From Bradysia coprophila (lineage: Eukaryota; Arthropoda; Insecta; Diptera; Sciaridae), in contig NW_023503555.1 of the NCBI RefSeq assembly GCF_014529535.1, positions 2,852,001 through 2,916,000 on the forward strand: a stretch of DNA of 64,000 bases, in the 5' to 3' direction. Position 1 is the stretch's first letter; every line of letters begins with the position of its first letter. The notes below the pieces were generated by a model, which made no database searches, was not told the origin of the DNA, and worked only from the letters and a program-made list of their open reading frames with translations. Positions 12,725-27,300 of the stretch are shown here, piece by piece. A program made the translations under genes and the position numbers.

Positions 12725-13986
12725 CGTATTGGTCCCTTGAAAACGCATTCTATCCCAGCCGTGATGCGCCGTATTATTTCTCCACGGGGAGGGATTTTTT
12801 TTTATTTGACTGAATTCACATTCAAACTTCCAGACAGAATCATGATCGATATTGATGCACTTTGCACAAACGTTTGCTTAATTATTCCCATTCCATAAAT
12901 TTTCTTTTTCTAAGTGAATATTTGACAGAAAACTCAGAAATTCTAGTGCACTTTATTTGTTGTTTCTAATCATATTCTATTTTTTGTCTTTTAACTTAGA
13001 TTTGCTTTCTTCTTTGGATGTAAGCAAAGAGTCTAGCACAAATAGGACTGTGCTTGACTAAATGACCATAATTCAGTTGCCTGTTATTTGATGTGGTGCC
13101 AATGAGCACAATTTGTTAAATGTTCCCTAACAGTCACAGGTTACAATCGTATCATCTGTATAATTATCAAATCTGTTACTTCGTTTGTTCTAAGTAACAA
13201 AAATCTTCTACTTCATTACTTTCAACCATTGAGTTAGACCACCAATTTCTGACAATCTCCACATTCACATTAGAACATGCTTGCGGTTACAAAGCGGAGT
13301 GGAAAAGCCTAATTTTTCGGTCCGGCTTTTTCACTAATTATTGACTGCCAACTCTCATCGTCGTTTTATCATTGAAAAAATTAAATTTCTCAAGAAATTT
13401 GCAAAATTAATGCAGAACGTACGAAGCGCACTCTGTCATTCACGTCATGTACTTTGTGATCCCTAAACTTCGTTTGTTGAGACATTGCAACGTTACATTT
13501 TGTAGCCAAATGTGAAATAATTCGAGAGAAAATGAATGAATTTGTTCCCGAAATTTACCAGAAATAAAATGAGAAAACTTGAAACCTTATGCTGGGGTTC
13601 GGGTTTTAAAGAGCTGTCAAACAATGGGGTACGTTATAGTGAAAACGTCTTTTTTATGAAGGAGGAATCTCATTTCAAACCATTTAGAATGACCTTTTAT
13701 TACATTTTCACCACAGGAAAGTTTTGGTCAGTTTGCATCAAAATTCTTCGTTTTAATTAACCTAAGAACCAGTCCTACGATATGTTCTGTGAGGACTAAT
13801 TTCATTTTTCAAATTAGTTACTAATTTAGTTTAAGAATCATCTAGTCTCAGTGTTGTCAACTTAAAACCAAACTTTTCTTTGACTGCAACACTAACTCCC
13901 TTCTGTTTTCTCTCTATCCGAGTATAATTCAAACGTTTGATAAAATGAAGGAAGTTTTAAGTTTTTTTTTCTATTACTTTTTATAG

Positions 13987-14087
13987 AGCACCAGTGGATA
14001 TGAGTGACTCGCCATTAACGAAAGAATACCAAGAGAGACGGAAAGTAGATAAGATTGCAAAAATGAAATCTAGATGTTATCAGGCGG
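13987..14087 (+). other. Possible orphan coding exon
   Basis: A pyrimidine-rich tract ends in TTTTTATAG, followed by 33 open codons of non-repetitive character (includes SPLTKEYQERRKVDKIAKMK) and then GTAATG, a fair donor. No neighbouring exon or family was recognised. It could be an exon of an unseen gene, an alternative exon, or chance. Confidence 0.3.
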
Positions 14088-15635
14088 TAATGAAAGATTT
14101 CTTTTTTAATCGATAGTTTAATTGCAAAGATTTGATAGGAAAAAGAAAATGAAATAACCTAGGTGAAACAAAAAAAAAACAATTTTGAATTTTATTAGGG
14201 AATCTAAATTCGTACGTAATAAATTGAAAAGCAAAAATGAAAAGCAAAAAATGATTCAAACATTGGACATAATGCGTAGATTTAAAAAAAATGATTAAAA
14301 AAACTGCATAAAGTGCACTGTTGTCGACACATTTAAACTTTGAATTAAAAAGAAATTAATTTAGTAAAAAGTTTTTGTAAATTTAAATTTAACGAAAAAG
14401 TATAACCGACTTACCAAATATTTATTCATTAACAACTGTTTAAAGAGTTTCAATTAGAGTGACGTTAAATTTACAAAGAAAAAAACCAAACCAAAATAGT
14501 TATTCATGCAAAACTGAGTTTTGAATGTTTTTCTTTGAAGTACTAGATGTGTCCATACACCTAGTCTTATTATACACATCGTGTTCGTAAGAAATCATTT
14601 ATAACTCCGTTTTTCCGTTTTTTTTTACAATAAAGGCAACAAAAGCCACCAATTTGTGAGAAATTAGATATTTATGCAACAAGTTGCGAAATGAGGTTGT
14701 TTTTCTCACTGGATTCACATCGTGTGTGAAAAACAACAAATTTCGCAATGTGTTGCATACATCGATTTGTGCAACAAAACTTGTGAAAAGTGAACTTTTC
14801 AATAAAATGTTTACTTCGATTCCTTTCTCACACAAATGTCATGTAGTTGTGTGTGCAGCAGTGGGTAAATATTTATTTGACAAATTCCTAATTCGTATCT
14901 GACAATTTGCTCATTATCTGAGAAAATTTCGCAGTGAGACACTTGATATGAAAATTGTTCACTTTTCACAATGACGTTGCATAAATAATATATATATGGT
15001 TCTCCCACTCTTCCTTCAATTTCATTGGTAACGAATCATAGAAGAAAAACATCCAAACTTTTGTAAATTGTACATTGAAATATTGATTGAGTTTCAACTA
15101 TTATTATTTTTAAAGGAAAACTGTTAATTGTTTCTATATAAATATGAAAGGTATAATAACATTGTTATAATTTATCAATTAATATTTTTATAACTCGTTA
15201 TGATGGACATATATATTTTTTACAAAATCAAAAAAGAAAATGGATAATGTACAAAAATGATATAATATTTTATTTTTCAATAAAAGAAAACACTGTTGCA
15301 ATGATTTAAATTAACTAAATAGCACCTGTGTACACGATTCATTTAGAGGTAAAATTCGAAAAAGATCATTACTTGAATGGTTCTCAACGGAAAGTGCAGT
15401 GGATGAAACACTGAATTTCAACAGTTAAGAGAATATTTATTTAGCCGAGACTATAATAAGCACACGAAAATGAGACTCGGCTACGCCTCAATCGGCAAAA
15501 TTCACACAAGAAGTATCATTTCCATCAGTGGCTCCATTGGTAAGTATTGTACTAGTATATGCATTGGCCCTGGGCATAAATTTCAGAATTTTTCTCGTAA
15601 TTTAGGCTCTCATTTCTCATTTCTCTGATTTATAT

Positions 15636-15981
15636 AAGTATATAAACACTGAAGGTAATGCAAATCCCCAGTTACACACGGATCCAAACGATCCAAACTT
15701 TCAGGTGAATTTTAGCTCCGTCATGTTACACACGTATTGAATTCGTTTGCGTCAAGTTGCATCTAGTGATGAATCTGGAACGATTTAGCGGCATTATGTT
15801 GCACACATATAAAATTCGTTAGCGTCAAGTTGTATTTAGTGGCGAATTGGAAGTATTTAGGGCCGTCATGTAACACAAGTCTAAGTTAGACAACATACGA
15901 AAATGAATTCACCTGAAAGTTTGGATCCGTAATTTCTCTGATCCGTTGAGGGTCTGCAATACCTTTAGTGTTTATATACTT
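15636..15981. mobile_element. Inverted-repeat element with ~80-bp arms
   Basis: The left arm (AAGTATATAAACACTGAAGG and about 60 bp more, including ATCCAAACTTTCAGGTGAATT) returns inverted at 15905-15981. Between the arms are two or more copies of a ~71-bp tandem unit (TTCGTTTGCGTCAAGTTG and variants). A partial third copy of the outer arm follows at about 16035-16066. Non-coding. Confidence 0.7.
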
Positions 15982-17678
15982 TGCGTGCATCGATATAAAG
16001 TAAATTCACATCAAAGTATGGATACGCACGTAACTGCATTACCTTCAGTGGTTTCTATACTTTTCTGGTGACTATCTTAAAAGATTTCATATTAACTCCC
16101 AGAGCCTAAAATAACATATATCGTTGGGGGAAAAGTGCACCAGACGCCCTCTGAGGTGCTCCAACGCCTTTTCCTGTCCCCCGGCGGAGGACGCCTCTTA
16201 TTTTCTGTCAAAAAAATATTTAGAAAAATACCTCAAAAGAAATATTTTTGAGACCAAAAAAAAAATGAAAACCATTATGATTGCTTATTTCAAATCAATT
16301 GCTTTTAAATTGTTGACCAAATCACCGCGTTATTACTTAGATTTTTATGTTTTACATTTTAAAATGAAACGTAAAAGTGGTGCATATTACAAAAAATTAA
16401 CAAAATTAAGAGACGGATCGCACTACCTGGACAATTGACAATCAGTAGTGGATATATCTATCTAAAACTAAAACTCTCATTGCGAGTTGAAACAAAAATT
16501 TCAACGGTTGATTACTCGAGTTATGGTGTCGACGAGATACAAGATCTTTTGAAAATAATGGATCCATTCACGAACTTATCCTGTAAATTTTTTTGGAAAG
16601 TAGAGATCTACAGGAAAATAATTCTGCTAGATAATTCTTGCACTTCTACTTCAGGAGCTCGGTAATAGAAGATCAGTTTAGATTTATTCATGTTACCGTG
16701 TAGAAATAAGTTTAAATATATTCTACATTTGTCGTAAATTTTTGAAAACCTACTATACATTCTTACAGTAGTACACGAAATTCTGAGTATCAGACTGACA
16801 CTTCATTCCGTAAAATTGTTGTTTCCATTAGCTTTATAACACCATGATCCATACGATACCATACCACCGTATATTATTCTTCATTATTTTCATTATTGAA
16901 ATTTAATAATGGTGCAAAATTTTCGCTCGCTCCGCTCCCAGTTCTTTTTTTTCTGATTTTAAATAAATGAGAATTTTTTAGACTTCCAACCTCCATAACA
17001 TTCCTTATGTTAGTCCCTCTCTCTAGCTTCACTTTTTTTAGTGTTATTGTCAGTGTTTTATGACTGTGAGGCAAATTTCACGAATTTGAGTCGCTCGACC
17101 GACGTTTACAGGGCATTAAAGTCGTGGTGCTATGGTAAATGGAAGGCATAAATGTGACTTTGTTATTTCAGAACCGAAACCTCAGTATATGGGAAAATAT
17201 TCTTTTTTTAAACATATACTCCATTTCCGTTAAATGTATGCGTCTTTTCCGTTAAGAAAATGCGCCTTTTAGCGAAAAGTGCACCCCAGTCGAAAATCCT
17301 TACTTTAGGCTCTGTTAACTCCCCACACCATATCTACTATGTGCAAATCTGCAACACACGGAACCCAAGTTTCGGCTGAATTCAGCACTGCACATCTGAT
17401 TCGGTTATATATGGCATTACCTCCGCCCATTACCCTGGTTACAACAAAAATTGTATTCTAAGGCGGCCGATTATAGCGCCAAGATGCAATGTTCAATCAT
17501 AAAATCTCTTTTAACAACTGCATCGGGAAAAGCTCGACTGAGATCAGACTATCGAACAAATATAAATGTTTTTCACATGAATGTAAATACTTATTCGCAG
17601 AGGGTAGCCCGATTTTCACGTTCTACAGATGACACTACCTCGAGCATTACCTTTGTTGAAAAAATTTGAATATCTGTC

Positions 17679-17832
17679 ACACACTCGCGGAATTTTGAAA
17701 ACCGACACATTTTCTGTTTCGTGGTTAACTGGTTTTTTGTGATTTTTGCGTGTATTTTTATATGGAGAAATCAGAAACTCAAGTAAAACACAGAAACAGA
17801 AAATATGTCGGTTTTCAAAATTCCGCGTGTGT
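17679..17832. mobile_element. Palindromic MITE, about 154 bp
   Basis: The left end reads CGCGGAATTTTGAAAACCGA followed by CACATTTTCTGTTTC. The right end is its reverse complement, giving arms of about 45 bp around a short centre. A diverged copy lies at about 31767-31928. No open reading frame. Confidence 0.75.
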
Positions 17833-18318
17833 AAGTATGTTCGATTTATTTCCGCACGCGTTGCATCCTTCGTTGCAAATCGTCAACATGTAGAAAACAT
17901 TTATTTATGAGTGTTTTATAGGACATGTTCAATAATCTACTACTCCTCAAAATCATAAAAAAAACTGGAATGTATTTTTCAAAACAATGTGTGAATTAAC
18001 CGCCAAAAACTCCGTTGTTCGTGTCATAAGCCGATGCCCTCTCTCTGAAAGTATCAAAATTATAGATTCTAGTTGAACGTGTTTGTGAGCAATGCGATTT
18101 CTTTTATGATTACCAAAAATGGTGACTACGGAATCAATCTAAGTTTTGTTATTTAATGTAATACGTTTATTGAGCTCAAGAAAAAATTAACCGGAAGATA
18201 AAATTTTCTTTTCCAAAGTCGATTTCATCGATAATTTGAGGTAAAGACAATTAGCCGTATTGTCTACCTGCTGTTCAATCATTTCAGCTTAATTTCATAA
18301 ATTCATAAATTTCACTAG

Positions 18319-21300
18319 ATGATCAACCAGACTGACCAATATGCAGAGCATCGCGAGCAAATGATTACGCACGTGGTGCTCCCTCGGCATTTGCCACAAG
18401 TGAGATCCAGTTGCCTCCACAACCAAGAACTGTGTTTGCTATCGCTTATGGCATCCACCTTTCGAAAATTCGACCCACTTGAAACCCTGAATGCAGTGAA
18501 AATGGTAAACACTTTGGAACGTGTGCACGAAACACTGACTCCTGAACTCGTTTCATCCGAAATTGAGGCACTGCAACCAGGCAATACGTTCGCAATGTTT
18601 GTCCGTCGTCAAAATTGTGCTATCATGATCCATTTACCGCCCAATCAAACGACAGCACCGCAGAATGTTATTGTGTCGACATTCCCCGCAAATTTGCATC
18701 CGAATGAGGTCTATAAATATGGCGGTGATTTGGAAGTAAGTCCAGCACACACATTCCCCTGTACGAACGAAACGATTGTCAGAATTAACCATTGTTTCAG
18801 TTTACGTATCCAGTGCAAGCGCTGCACGTCAAATTTTCCCAGCTAATCAAATCAAAGGCGTTTGCAGAGCAGCTTTGTTTCCTTTATGGCGAATCATCAT
18901 TCAATATGAAAAAACGGGACCACGTTTCAAACTGGCTTATTACGGCCCTATGCGATGAAGGTTCCAGAACGGCAACGACCCGAGAATTTCCATTTGTAAC
19001 AAAGAAAATTCGTGATGAAGTCCTCGGCAAAACGGGAAAGACCTGTTTTCGACGATCGAGCTTCTACATGTGCATAAAGGTTTTCCTGCAACATAGTTTG
19101 ACGCTTGAGCTAGGTGCAACGAACGGCAAATGGTTCTTTAAGCTTTTGATGCTGGAGTTTTTGGCAGATTTGTGTGATTCCGTTGAGAAAATTCGTGACA
19201 TCGATTTGATATGTCAACTTATCGCCAAGCTCGCCCGGCGAATAGAAAAATTCGGACAAGTACAATACGTGCCTAACGACACATTAAATCAACTCGAGCT
19301 GGAGCCGCATGTTCTCAATCATTCCCGAAATGCGATTTCGAAAATTCGTGCTAAAATCGACCTTCAAATTGAAGAATTGCAACAGTTGGACGAATCAAAT
19401 GCACAACTAACGCCATTGACTGATCTGGATTTTACCACAGATGCTCTTCAAAAAACACCAAAATTGAACGAGTATCTGATGAATCGTAACCATGGAAACG
19501 TTCTGACTCCATTTACTTTACGCTTGCATATCAAGTCATACCGCCGATACTCCAGAGAATTGGTACGCGCTCCTCGATTGGACAATTTCATCAGCCTAAA
19601 TGAAAGTGGCGAATTTGAGAAATGTTTATTTTTTGCCGATTACGAGAACTGGATTCTCTACACTTTGGACATTAACGAGACGAAATTTAGCTCCTCAGAT
19701 ATTTGCGAATGGGCCTTCACATACGGATCATATGCCGAGAATTTCTACAAAAACGACCCGCTTGGTAACAGTAGAATGATTTTGGTGCGAATGAAAATGC
19801 TTGCAATGTTGGACAAACTTGCCACAAAGTCGTTCCCCATGCTTTTGGAGCATCGCAGTGGCGTCAATACAGACATTTTCAACAGCCTTCTGCTACCGCA
19901 ATACTTTGACATGAAAATCGGATTCGAAATCGAGTCTTATTTCAATGAACGCAACGCTCAAAGCAAATTTCCTAGTCTGGTCGAAGAGCATTCTGTCACG
20001 GTTGGGTCGTTTTCAGCTCGATTCGCTCGCAAAAACCCGTCAATGCAAGACATACGGAAAGAATTGAATACTATCGACCAAGAGAACATTGACGTGAAGC
20101 GGCGGGAATGGACCGCTTTGAGAAGAGAAATTTCCAGCTTACGTTGGCAAGCGAAACGCATACATCACGAGATCGTTTCAAAGAAGCATCTAGATACGTG
20201 TTATTTGTGCAGCATTCAAAAGAGAATCACCGAAATCAGATTCGAAGAATACTTGAAAATGATGCCGGACGAAGAATACAAGCAAAATGCGATCGTTTTC
20301 GAGCTTGATATACCTGCTGATGTCGCGTGCCTGCGAGATGTTCTTGAAGATTTCAACCGATATTGCAGCGAAAGAAAAAGTTCAGCCATTGCAATCCGGA
20401 CGAACTGGAATGAGCTAGACGTCATTTCCAAATTCAATCAGTCCGCAAGCAAAAATGTAAAGCTCGGATTGACCATCCAAACCGTACAGCTAACGAGCTA
20501 CCACGCAGATGAAAACTTTGAGCGCTTTGTACGACCAAATTCCAATGACTGTGTGTATCATTGGTCCAGACAACGATTGACTTCAATGCCGACGATTCGT
20601 GTTAAGAGTGAATGTACGTTGTCAACCGAACAGAAATACACCTGCCTACAATGGACTCTTGCTGGAACGCATACTCAGAATGAAGTTTTGGCTCTCCAGG
20701 GACAATGTCCGCCGGGTATGATGTTGAGTGAATTCAAGTGTTTCGGCTCACTTCGAGCGGATGGTCATCGCCTGCAACTACGTAAGCTGTACGGCATGAT
20801 AGAATACGAAGAATTATCATTTGCGGAGCTCTCAGTGCTATCGTTGGTCGCACAAACACTGTGGGAGGCTGGACAAAGTGGAGACAGCGGATCGGTGCGT
20901 GAATCATTCATTGATTTGAGAGACAAAGCATTCACGTACGCATACATCGATACGCTTAATAAATTCATCGATCAGCAAAGCAACAATTGGATGCACTCAT
21001 TGAAATTACTGTCCATCGTTTTGGTGACCGTTCGCATTTTCGAAATCAACAATGACGAAGAAACAGCCGATTCGATCATGGCAGTCCTTCACAAAATTCG
21101 ATCACTTGCTCTCAACTGGATCGAAGATGTAGAGATGGCAATTCACAATATGGGCACGGCCGCCAAGACCAACGATATTCAAAACATAAAGCGACAATTA
21201 TTCAATATTGCCATTGTGGGAGCTATGACCTTCTTTGTTAGTTCAAACCACAAATTCTTCGAAAAGATTTTCGACAAAAATCCAGAAAATGAATTACCGG

Positions 21301-24300
21301 GCGTAGTAGTTTGGCTACGCTTTATTGTGGTGCTGAATAACAACATCATTTTGGGGAAGAATAATTTCACGGGAATCAACTCGGTATGGTTGCGCCGACT
21401 ATTGTGGAAAGTTGGTGTGGAAATCGAGCAAAAAGTGCGTCTAGTGATAGAGCAGAACGGGAACGTCGTTCTTGATGTGGTCAAACATTTTTGGAAGCGT
21501 GCCAAAGGTGGCGTTTTCGCCGAAACATATTTCGACAACCGATCGCCACAAATTGTGGTCGTCAATGTCGACGTCGGTGGTAAATTGGTATTCGTTACAT
21601 TGGACATAATTAGCGGATCATTTTTGGTGGATAATTTACCAGTGTCGCGGCTCTCACAAGAAATTGTCGCCTCACCATTATATCAGCGTATTTTTGGCAA
21701 TTCAGTTTTTGAAGTCCAGCCGGACGCACAGAATAGCTTTGCAACTGTTCATTCGTACAGCGACTGCTTTTACGAGTTCTTCAAAATACCAAATGGTCTC
21801 ATCATCACCGAGAAGCAAAACGATGTAGTGAAAGAGCTTATTCCGGCGGAGATTTTCCAACACGAGATTCCAGGACTTTTAGTCGAAAATTACAGCCACT
21901 GGTGGAACAAAAACGGAAGCACAATCGAATTTCGGCCGATTCTGTTCACAAATCAGCTGTTCTCGAAGCCGGAAGGAATAACGTATCGATTGGATTTACA
22001 GGAGCACCATCTGATTGAAATGAAATCGAAGCGCTGCTTTTTGGACATCACGAGTAACAGTTACATGCAAATAGTCAAGAATCTGTCCCGACTGGAGGTT
22101 CCAAAATATATTCATGTAAGCAATCGCATGGCTGTAAACTTTGGGGAGGTCACTAGATACAGGTACAGCGGTTGACACACCCCCAAAGTTTACAGACTTG
22201 AGCTGTTCGTTATTCGAAGGCAAAAGCTAATTCGCAAAATTTATTGTCAAAACAGGTTCTTATGGATGAGCCGGAAATAGCTAGAGCCGAGCTAATTCGC
22301 ATGCGGCTGAACTTCATTATTAAAGAGAATCCAGCAGATGATCTGATGGAAAACGGAAGCGACGACATCACGATACGATACGATATCCTTTCCAATGAAT
22401 TCAACGATATGCGAGTCAGTTTGACTCAAAAGTGTGGAACACTGTTCGGATTGATGCATGGCTTGCTGTTGGAAGGTACCTCGAATGCGATGAAACTTCT
22501 TCTAATTCCGCATGGCAGCGTTAACATCAAGCGCCATCGGTCACACGTGGCAGTTCGAGTCAATGTTGCTGATGCACTGCACATGCCACCATTCCACGAA
22601 TATTACATCGACGAGCAATTGTGCTGGATCAAACCTAACAACAGCAACTTTTCGGCCTGGTTGTATCTGGCATATTTGCACGCGGTGACATCGCATGGGG
22701 AAATTGAACCGCTGACTGGAATGTCTGGCACGGAACGAGCACTGCAAATACTTCAATCTGGCGTCGTTTGGTCGTCGAGTCCCTATGATTGGAATGCTGC
22801 TAGCATTTTGCAAAATATCGCTGAATTGAGTCCTACACGCACCGGGGGAACGATACGAATGGTTCAATGGCCCGATTTCATACCAGCACGGACAGCACAA
22901 GATACTTTCGTTTTTATCGCTCGGAAGTTGATTGCAGACAGTGAACGATTGGGTGGACTTTATCCGGACGCAACCGTCAAAGCTATTACAACGAAAGCAA
23001 GTCTAACTCTACATAATCAACAAGAATATTCCCGATACTTAACGTTTGCTCCAAATGTGCGCGTTGCTGACGAATTCCTAACTCGTTGCATATCGACGAC
23101 ATCGTATCCGAATTTCGTTGATGAAAAGCTGTCGTCGAATACAATGAAATTGTCGTCGTTGTATCATCGAAACGAATTTCAAGTGCCGATTGGTTTGGAC
23201 GTATTTAGTGTTTACTTCAAGGGCATGCAGAAGTTGGATGGAATAGTGCATGTCGACGAAGTTAAATCGATTTTGCAGCATCAATTTCGTCGCTCGACTC
23301 TTATGAATTTGTGGTTGTCGCTGTATGAAGCTGTCCGTACATCCTTGCTTAATCAAGAGGAATTAGCGTTGACTTGGACACTTCTTTCTCATCAAAATCA
23401 TGACATTAGACTCATTCTAACACTTCAAACAATATCGATGAACGCTCAGTATTTCAATTCGATCATTCCACCTGGTGCTTCATCTTTTCAAGTAAATCGA
23501 GGAGAATACTGTGACTACACAATTCGGCAAATATTACGAAAGCATTTGGAGAATTACGGCGTGTCTGTGAATCCGAAAGAAGAAGCAATTCGAGTTCGGA
23601 CCAAAGAAGTTGAGAGTAAATGGCCTTGTGACAGTATTTCCTTTTCGTCATCGGGTGACTTGTCATATTGTCTAAGTTTTGCGTGCCGTGAAATTAATGA
23701 AAAACTTTGCATCTGGAATAACAACCGAAAATTGAGGCTTTTCTTTGAAGCGGTAGATCTAAAGATGCGTCAATTATCTTTTAGGTCAAGAAATTACCTT
23801 GCTGAACCTATTTTGCAGCCGTATCGGGTACCGAGTCAATTGAAATGGAAGAAATTTGAATTAGACATCGACGCCCGTATGCATTCAAGCATCGCCGAAT
23901 TAGACCAAATTTTGGACGAAGCTAAGCATGTGTGGACATTAGCGAATGAAAATGGATCAAAATCGTCTGATTACTGGTGGTCGATGTACAAAGACATCAT
24001 TAACGCCTCCAGTGTTCAGCATTTAATGGATTCTGGCTTATGTCCACGAATTGTGCCCAGTATAGTTTTGCCCCGAATCGCTTCCGATGAAACGGCTGCA
24101 GGATTGAAGGCGCTATTAGGAGCATTAGCGATTTCCATTGTGAAGGAGCAGCGAGAGAAGCGCATCGACAGATATTCGAGTGAAGATCCAATGAAAGAAA
24201 GAGAGATGGAAAACGTACCACACGTGAATTGGCGTCCGTGCGACTATCCCAACTGGTTGCTGTTCGAAATTGAGCAAAATCTGACCATCCGACGGATTCA

Positions 24301-27300
24301 AATCGAAATTGCAAAGCGTATGATAAATCCGCCGGCAGGGGGTACGCCACATTCCGTTATGCAGCTGAACATGGGGGAAGGGAAAACGGCAGTCATCGTA
24401 CCGATTCTGGCTTCATTTTTGGCTGACGGCAACCAAGTGTGTCAAGTTACAGTCCTCAAGTCATTGTTCGCAACGAATGCCAAATCGCTTCGCAATTATT
24501 TGGGTGGCATGATTGGACGAAGAATATACATGTTTCCATGTCGTCGCGATTGGCCTGTTCGACAACACGTCGAAACTATCATCCGACTTTATCAAGAATG
24601 CTTCGTCAATAAAGGTAAGCTGATGATGACTTCCACTGCAGTTTCACCAGTGTCAATATTTCCGAAACCATTTCAGGAGTGATTGTCACCTTGCCGGAGT
24701 ACCGTCTGTCATTTCAGTTGATGATGTACAACTCAATTCAGAAACGTGAATTCGATGTAACCAGACGTTTCCTCGCCGCCCATGACTGGATCAACACGCA
24801 CGTCCGCAACATCCTCGACGAATCTGATGCGATCCTGCATCCAAAATATCAATTAATTTACAGTGTTGGCAAACAACTTCCGCCCGACGGCAACGATTTG
24901 CGGTGGCTGGTTATTCAATCGTTGCTAAAACGCGTTCCGTTCCATATGAAACAGTTGCAAGGCGAACTCGGAGACGAAGCAGTGGAATTTGATCGCGAGT
25001 ACTTGAAAAAATGCAACATTTTCGGTAGCGAACAAGTTAACAGTCGACCGGATGTGTTCACGTCTTGTCGGATTTTGGATGAACAATCGGTTTTCTCCAG
25101 ATTGAACAAGGCCTTGACCAATGATTTCTTAAATGGTCAATTAGACATTGTGTTCCAGGAACCGATAACGGCGCTGAAGGAAAGCTTAAAAATTGCTTTC
25201 TTTCAAGATTCAGAAACGGTCGACCCGAAGTATCTTGAAGCATTGCTGGCACCTTTTTCGGAGAGAGATCGGAACATTATTCTTATTCTATGCGGCTATT
25301 TGCGTCTGGAGGTCTTAAAACTGACGCTGATGAAACGATGGCGCGTGAGTTATGGGGTGGAGCAGAATGGTGAACGGTTGATGGCAATTCCGTTCAAGGC
25401 AAAGGACGTTGCAGCGAAGAGGACAGAGTTTGGCCATCCTGATGTTGCAATCTGTTTCACACATTTGTCATACTACTACTCAGGTTAGATTGGACGATCA
25501 TTTGTCACTCGGTTTTTCCATCTCAATTAACTTTCTCTGTTCGTTCGTAGGCCTGACTGATGAGCAAATATTCCAAGTATTTGAAATTCTTTCAAAAACT
25601 GCAAATCCGGACGACGTCTATGAAAAGTGGATTGCCAACATTCCCATCAAAATCGTTCACCCTTCGATTCGGCGCTACTCCATCATCAATCTGAACGATG
25701 CACATCAACGCGATCATTTGCTGTTTCCATTGCTCAAATTCAACATGTACGCCATTGACTTTTGGTTAAGTCGAGAAGTTCTTCCGCGCGAAGCCAAGAC
25801 ATTCACACACAAACTTACATGCACCGCATGGGACCTATGCAGCGAAAGTTTGACGCACAAAGTCACAGGCTTCAGTGGCACCAATGACACCAAAGACATT
25901 CTACCGTTGCCGATCGCTCAAAACGATCTGAAAGAACTGGAAAGCACGAACGAAGAAATGCGTCAAAAACTTCTGCGGCCCGAGAACCAGTGCTATTGTG
26001 CCCTGCCAGCTAATGTTACCGGGAAGCAGATTTTGCAAAAATTGGTACAAGATGGCATACCCGTTCTGTTAGATGCCGGTGCACTGATGTTAGAGCTCAA
26101 TAACAAACAAGTGGCGGTAGAGTGGCTGAAACAAGCTCCCGATATGTACGACGTTGGTGTCTACTTCGACGAACAAGACATTCTACAAACTATTGATCGC
26201 AGTGGAATTATGGCAGAATTTGAATGCTCGTCTTATCGAAAGAACTTGGGTCAATGTCTCGTGTATTTGGACGACACACACACGCGTGGCACTGATCTAA
26301 AGTTTCCGTTGGGCACAAAGGCGTGCGTGACACTTTGTGGTGATATTACACGGGACAAAACGGTTCAGGCGTGCATGAGAATGCGACAACTGGGCAAGGG
26401 CCATAAAATTGCATTCTGGGCTTCATCCGAAGCGAACGCTCGGATTCAAAGCGGAACTGCAGGGGATAGCATTACTAACAAGGACGTCGTTAAATTTATC
26501 TGCCAGAACAGCGAGAAATTCGAAAGAGACAACGTGTCACATTGGGCCGCATCAGCCTTTAATTACACGAAAAAGCTCATCGGCCATAAACTGATCAATG
26601 ATTCTGTGGATGACCGATCATTAGAGAGATTGTATGAGCACTGCCTGGAAAACGATTACGCCACATTGATGGAACTGTATGGCGATATAAGAAAAGCATC
26701 GCTGACAATGATTTTCCTGCGAAAATTCGAGACCTTAACTAGTGACAGGATTAGGAGTGTTCGCGATTTCAAATTCACCATTCTCGAAGGTGTGATCGGG
26801 AGAATCAACGCCAAAGCCCAACATGAGAAAAAGTTCTTGAGTACCTTGGACGACGAACAAGAAAAGGAATTGGAGAAAGAAGTCGAAGTTGAAGTTCAAG
26901 CAGAGAAACCAAAACTACCGAAAATCGAGACAGCAGCCACGCCCCAATTCGACAAGCGTTTGAACCAAATGATCCGGACCAAACATAACGGCTCAATCTT
27001 GAAGGCATTGAAAGCCGATTCAGTTTTAGCTCCAGTGGAGCAATGCCTAGCTCACGTACAATTCTATCAAAAATACATCAACAAATGCGGATGGGCGAAT
27101 CACTTGTTAGCTACGAAAGATTTCACCAGTGTGATCGAAAGTACTGCCACTACCTGCGACAAATATCTGCGACCGGTCTGGTGGATTGCTCGTGTCAATA
27201 GATCGAACGGAGCGTTTAGCTTAATTTTGTTAAGCTCGTACGAATGCGACCGCATGCTATCGTCCTTTCGGAAGTCTGAAAATGCCGTCCTCTACATGTT

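Larger units (their letters stand above)
11764..18318. other. Intergenic region, repeat-rich
   Basis: No complete gene found. An AATAAA at 12103-12108 could end the phosphatase transcript. It contains a 99-bp hairpin (12237-12335), a hAT-type MITE (12508-12724), a possible orphan exon (13987-14087), an inverted-repeat element (15636-15981) and a palindromic MITE (17679-17832), all listed separately. The small open frames at 14.6-15.0 and 16.1-16.7 kb show no family features and look non-coding. Confidence 0.55.

Noticed and set aside
12374..12748. Minus-strand open frame rich in Phe, Asn and Lys
   Set aside because: It is a translation of the low-complexity interior of the hAT-type MITE at 12508-12724.
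21179..21607. 142-codon minus-strand frame inside the giant gene
   Set aside because: Shadow of a long coding exon; no signal for an antisense gene.
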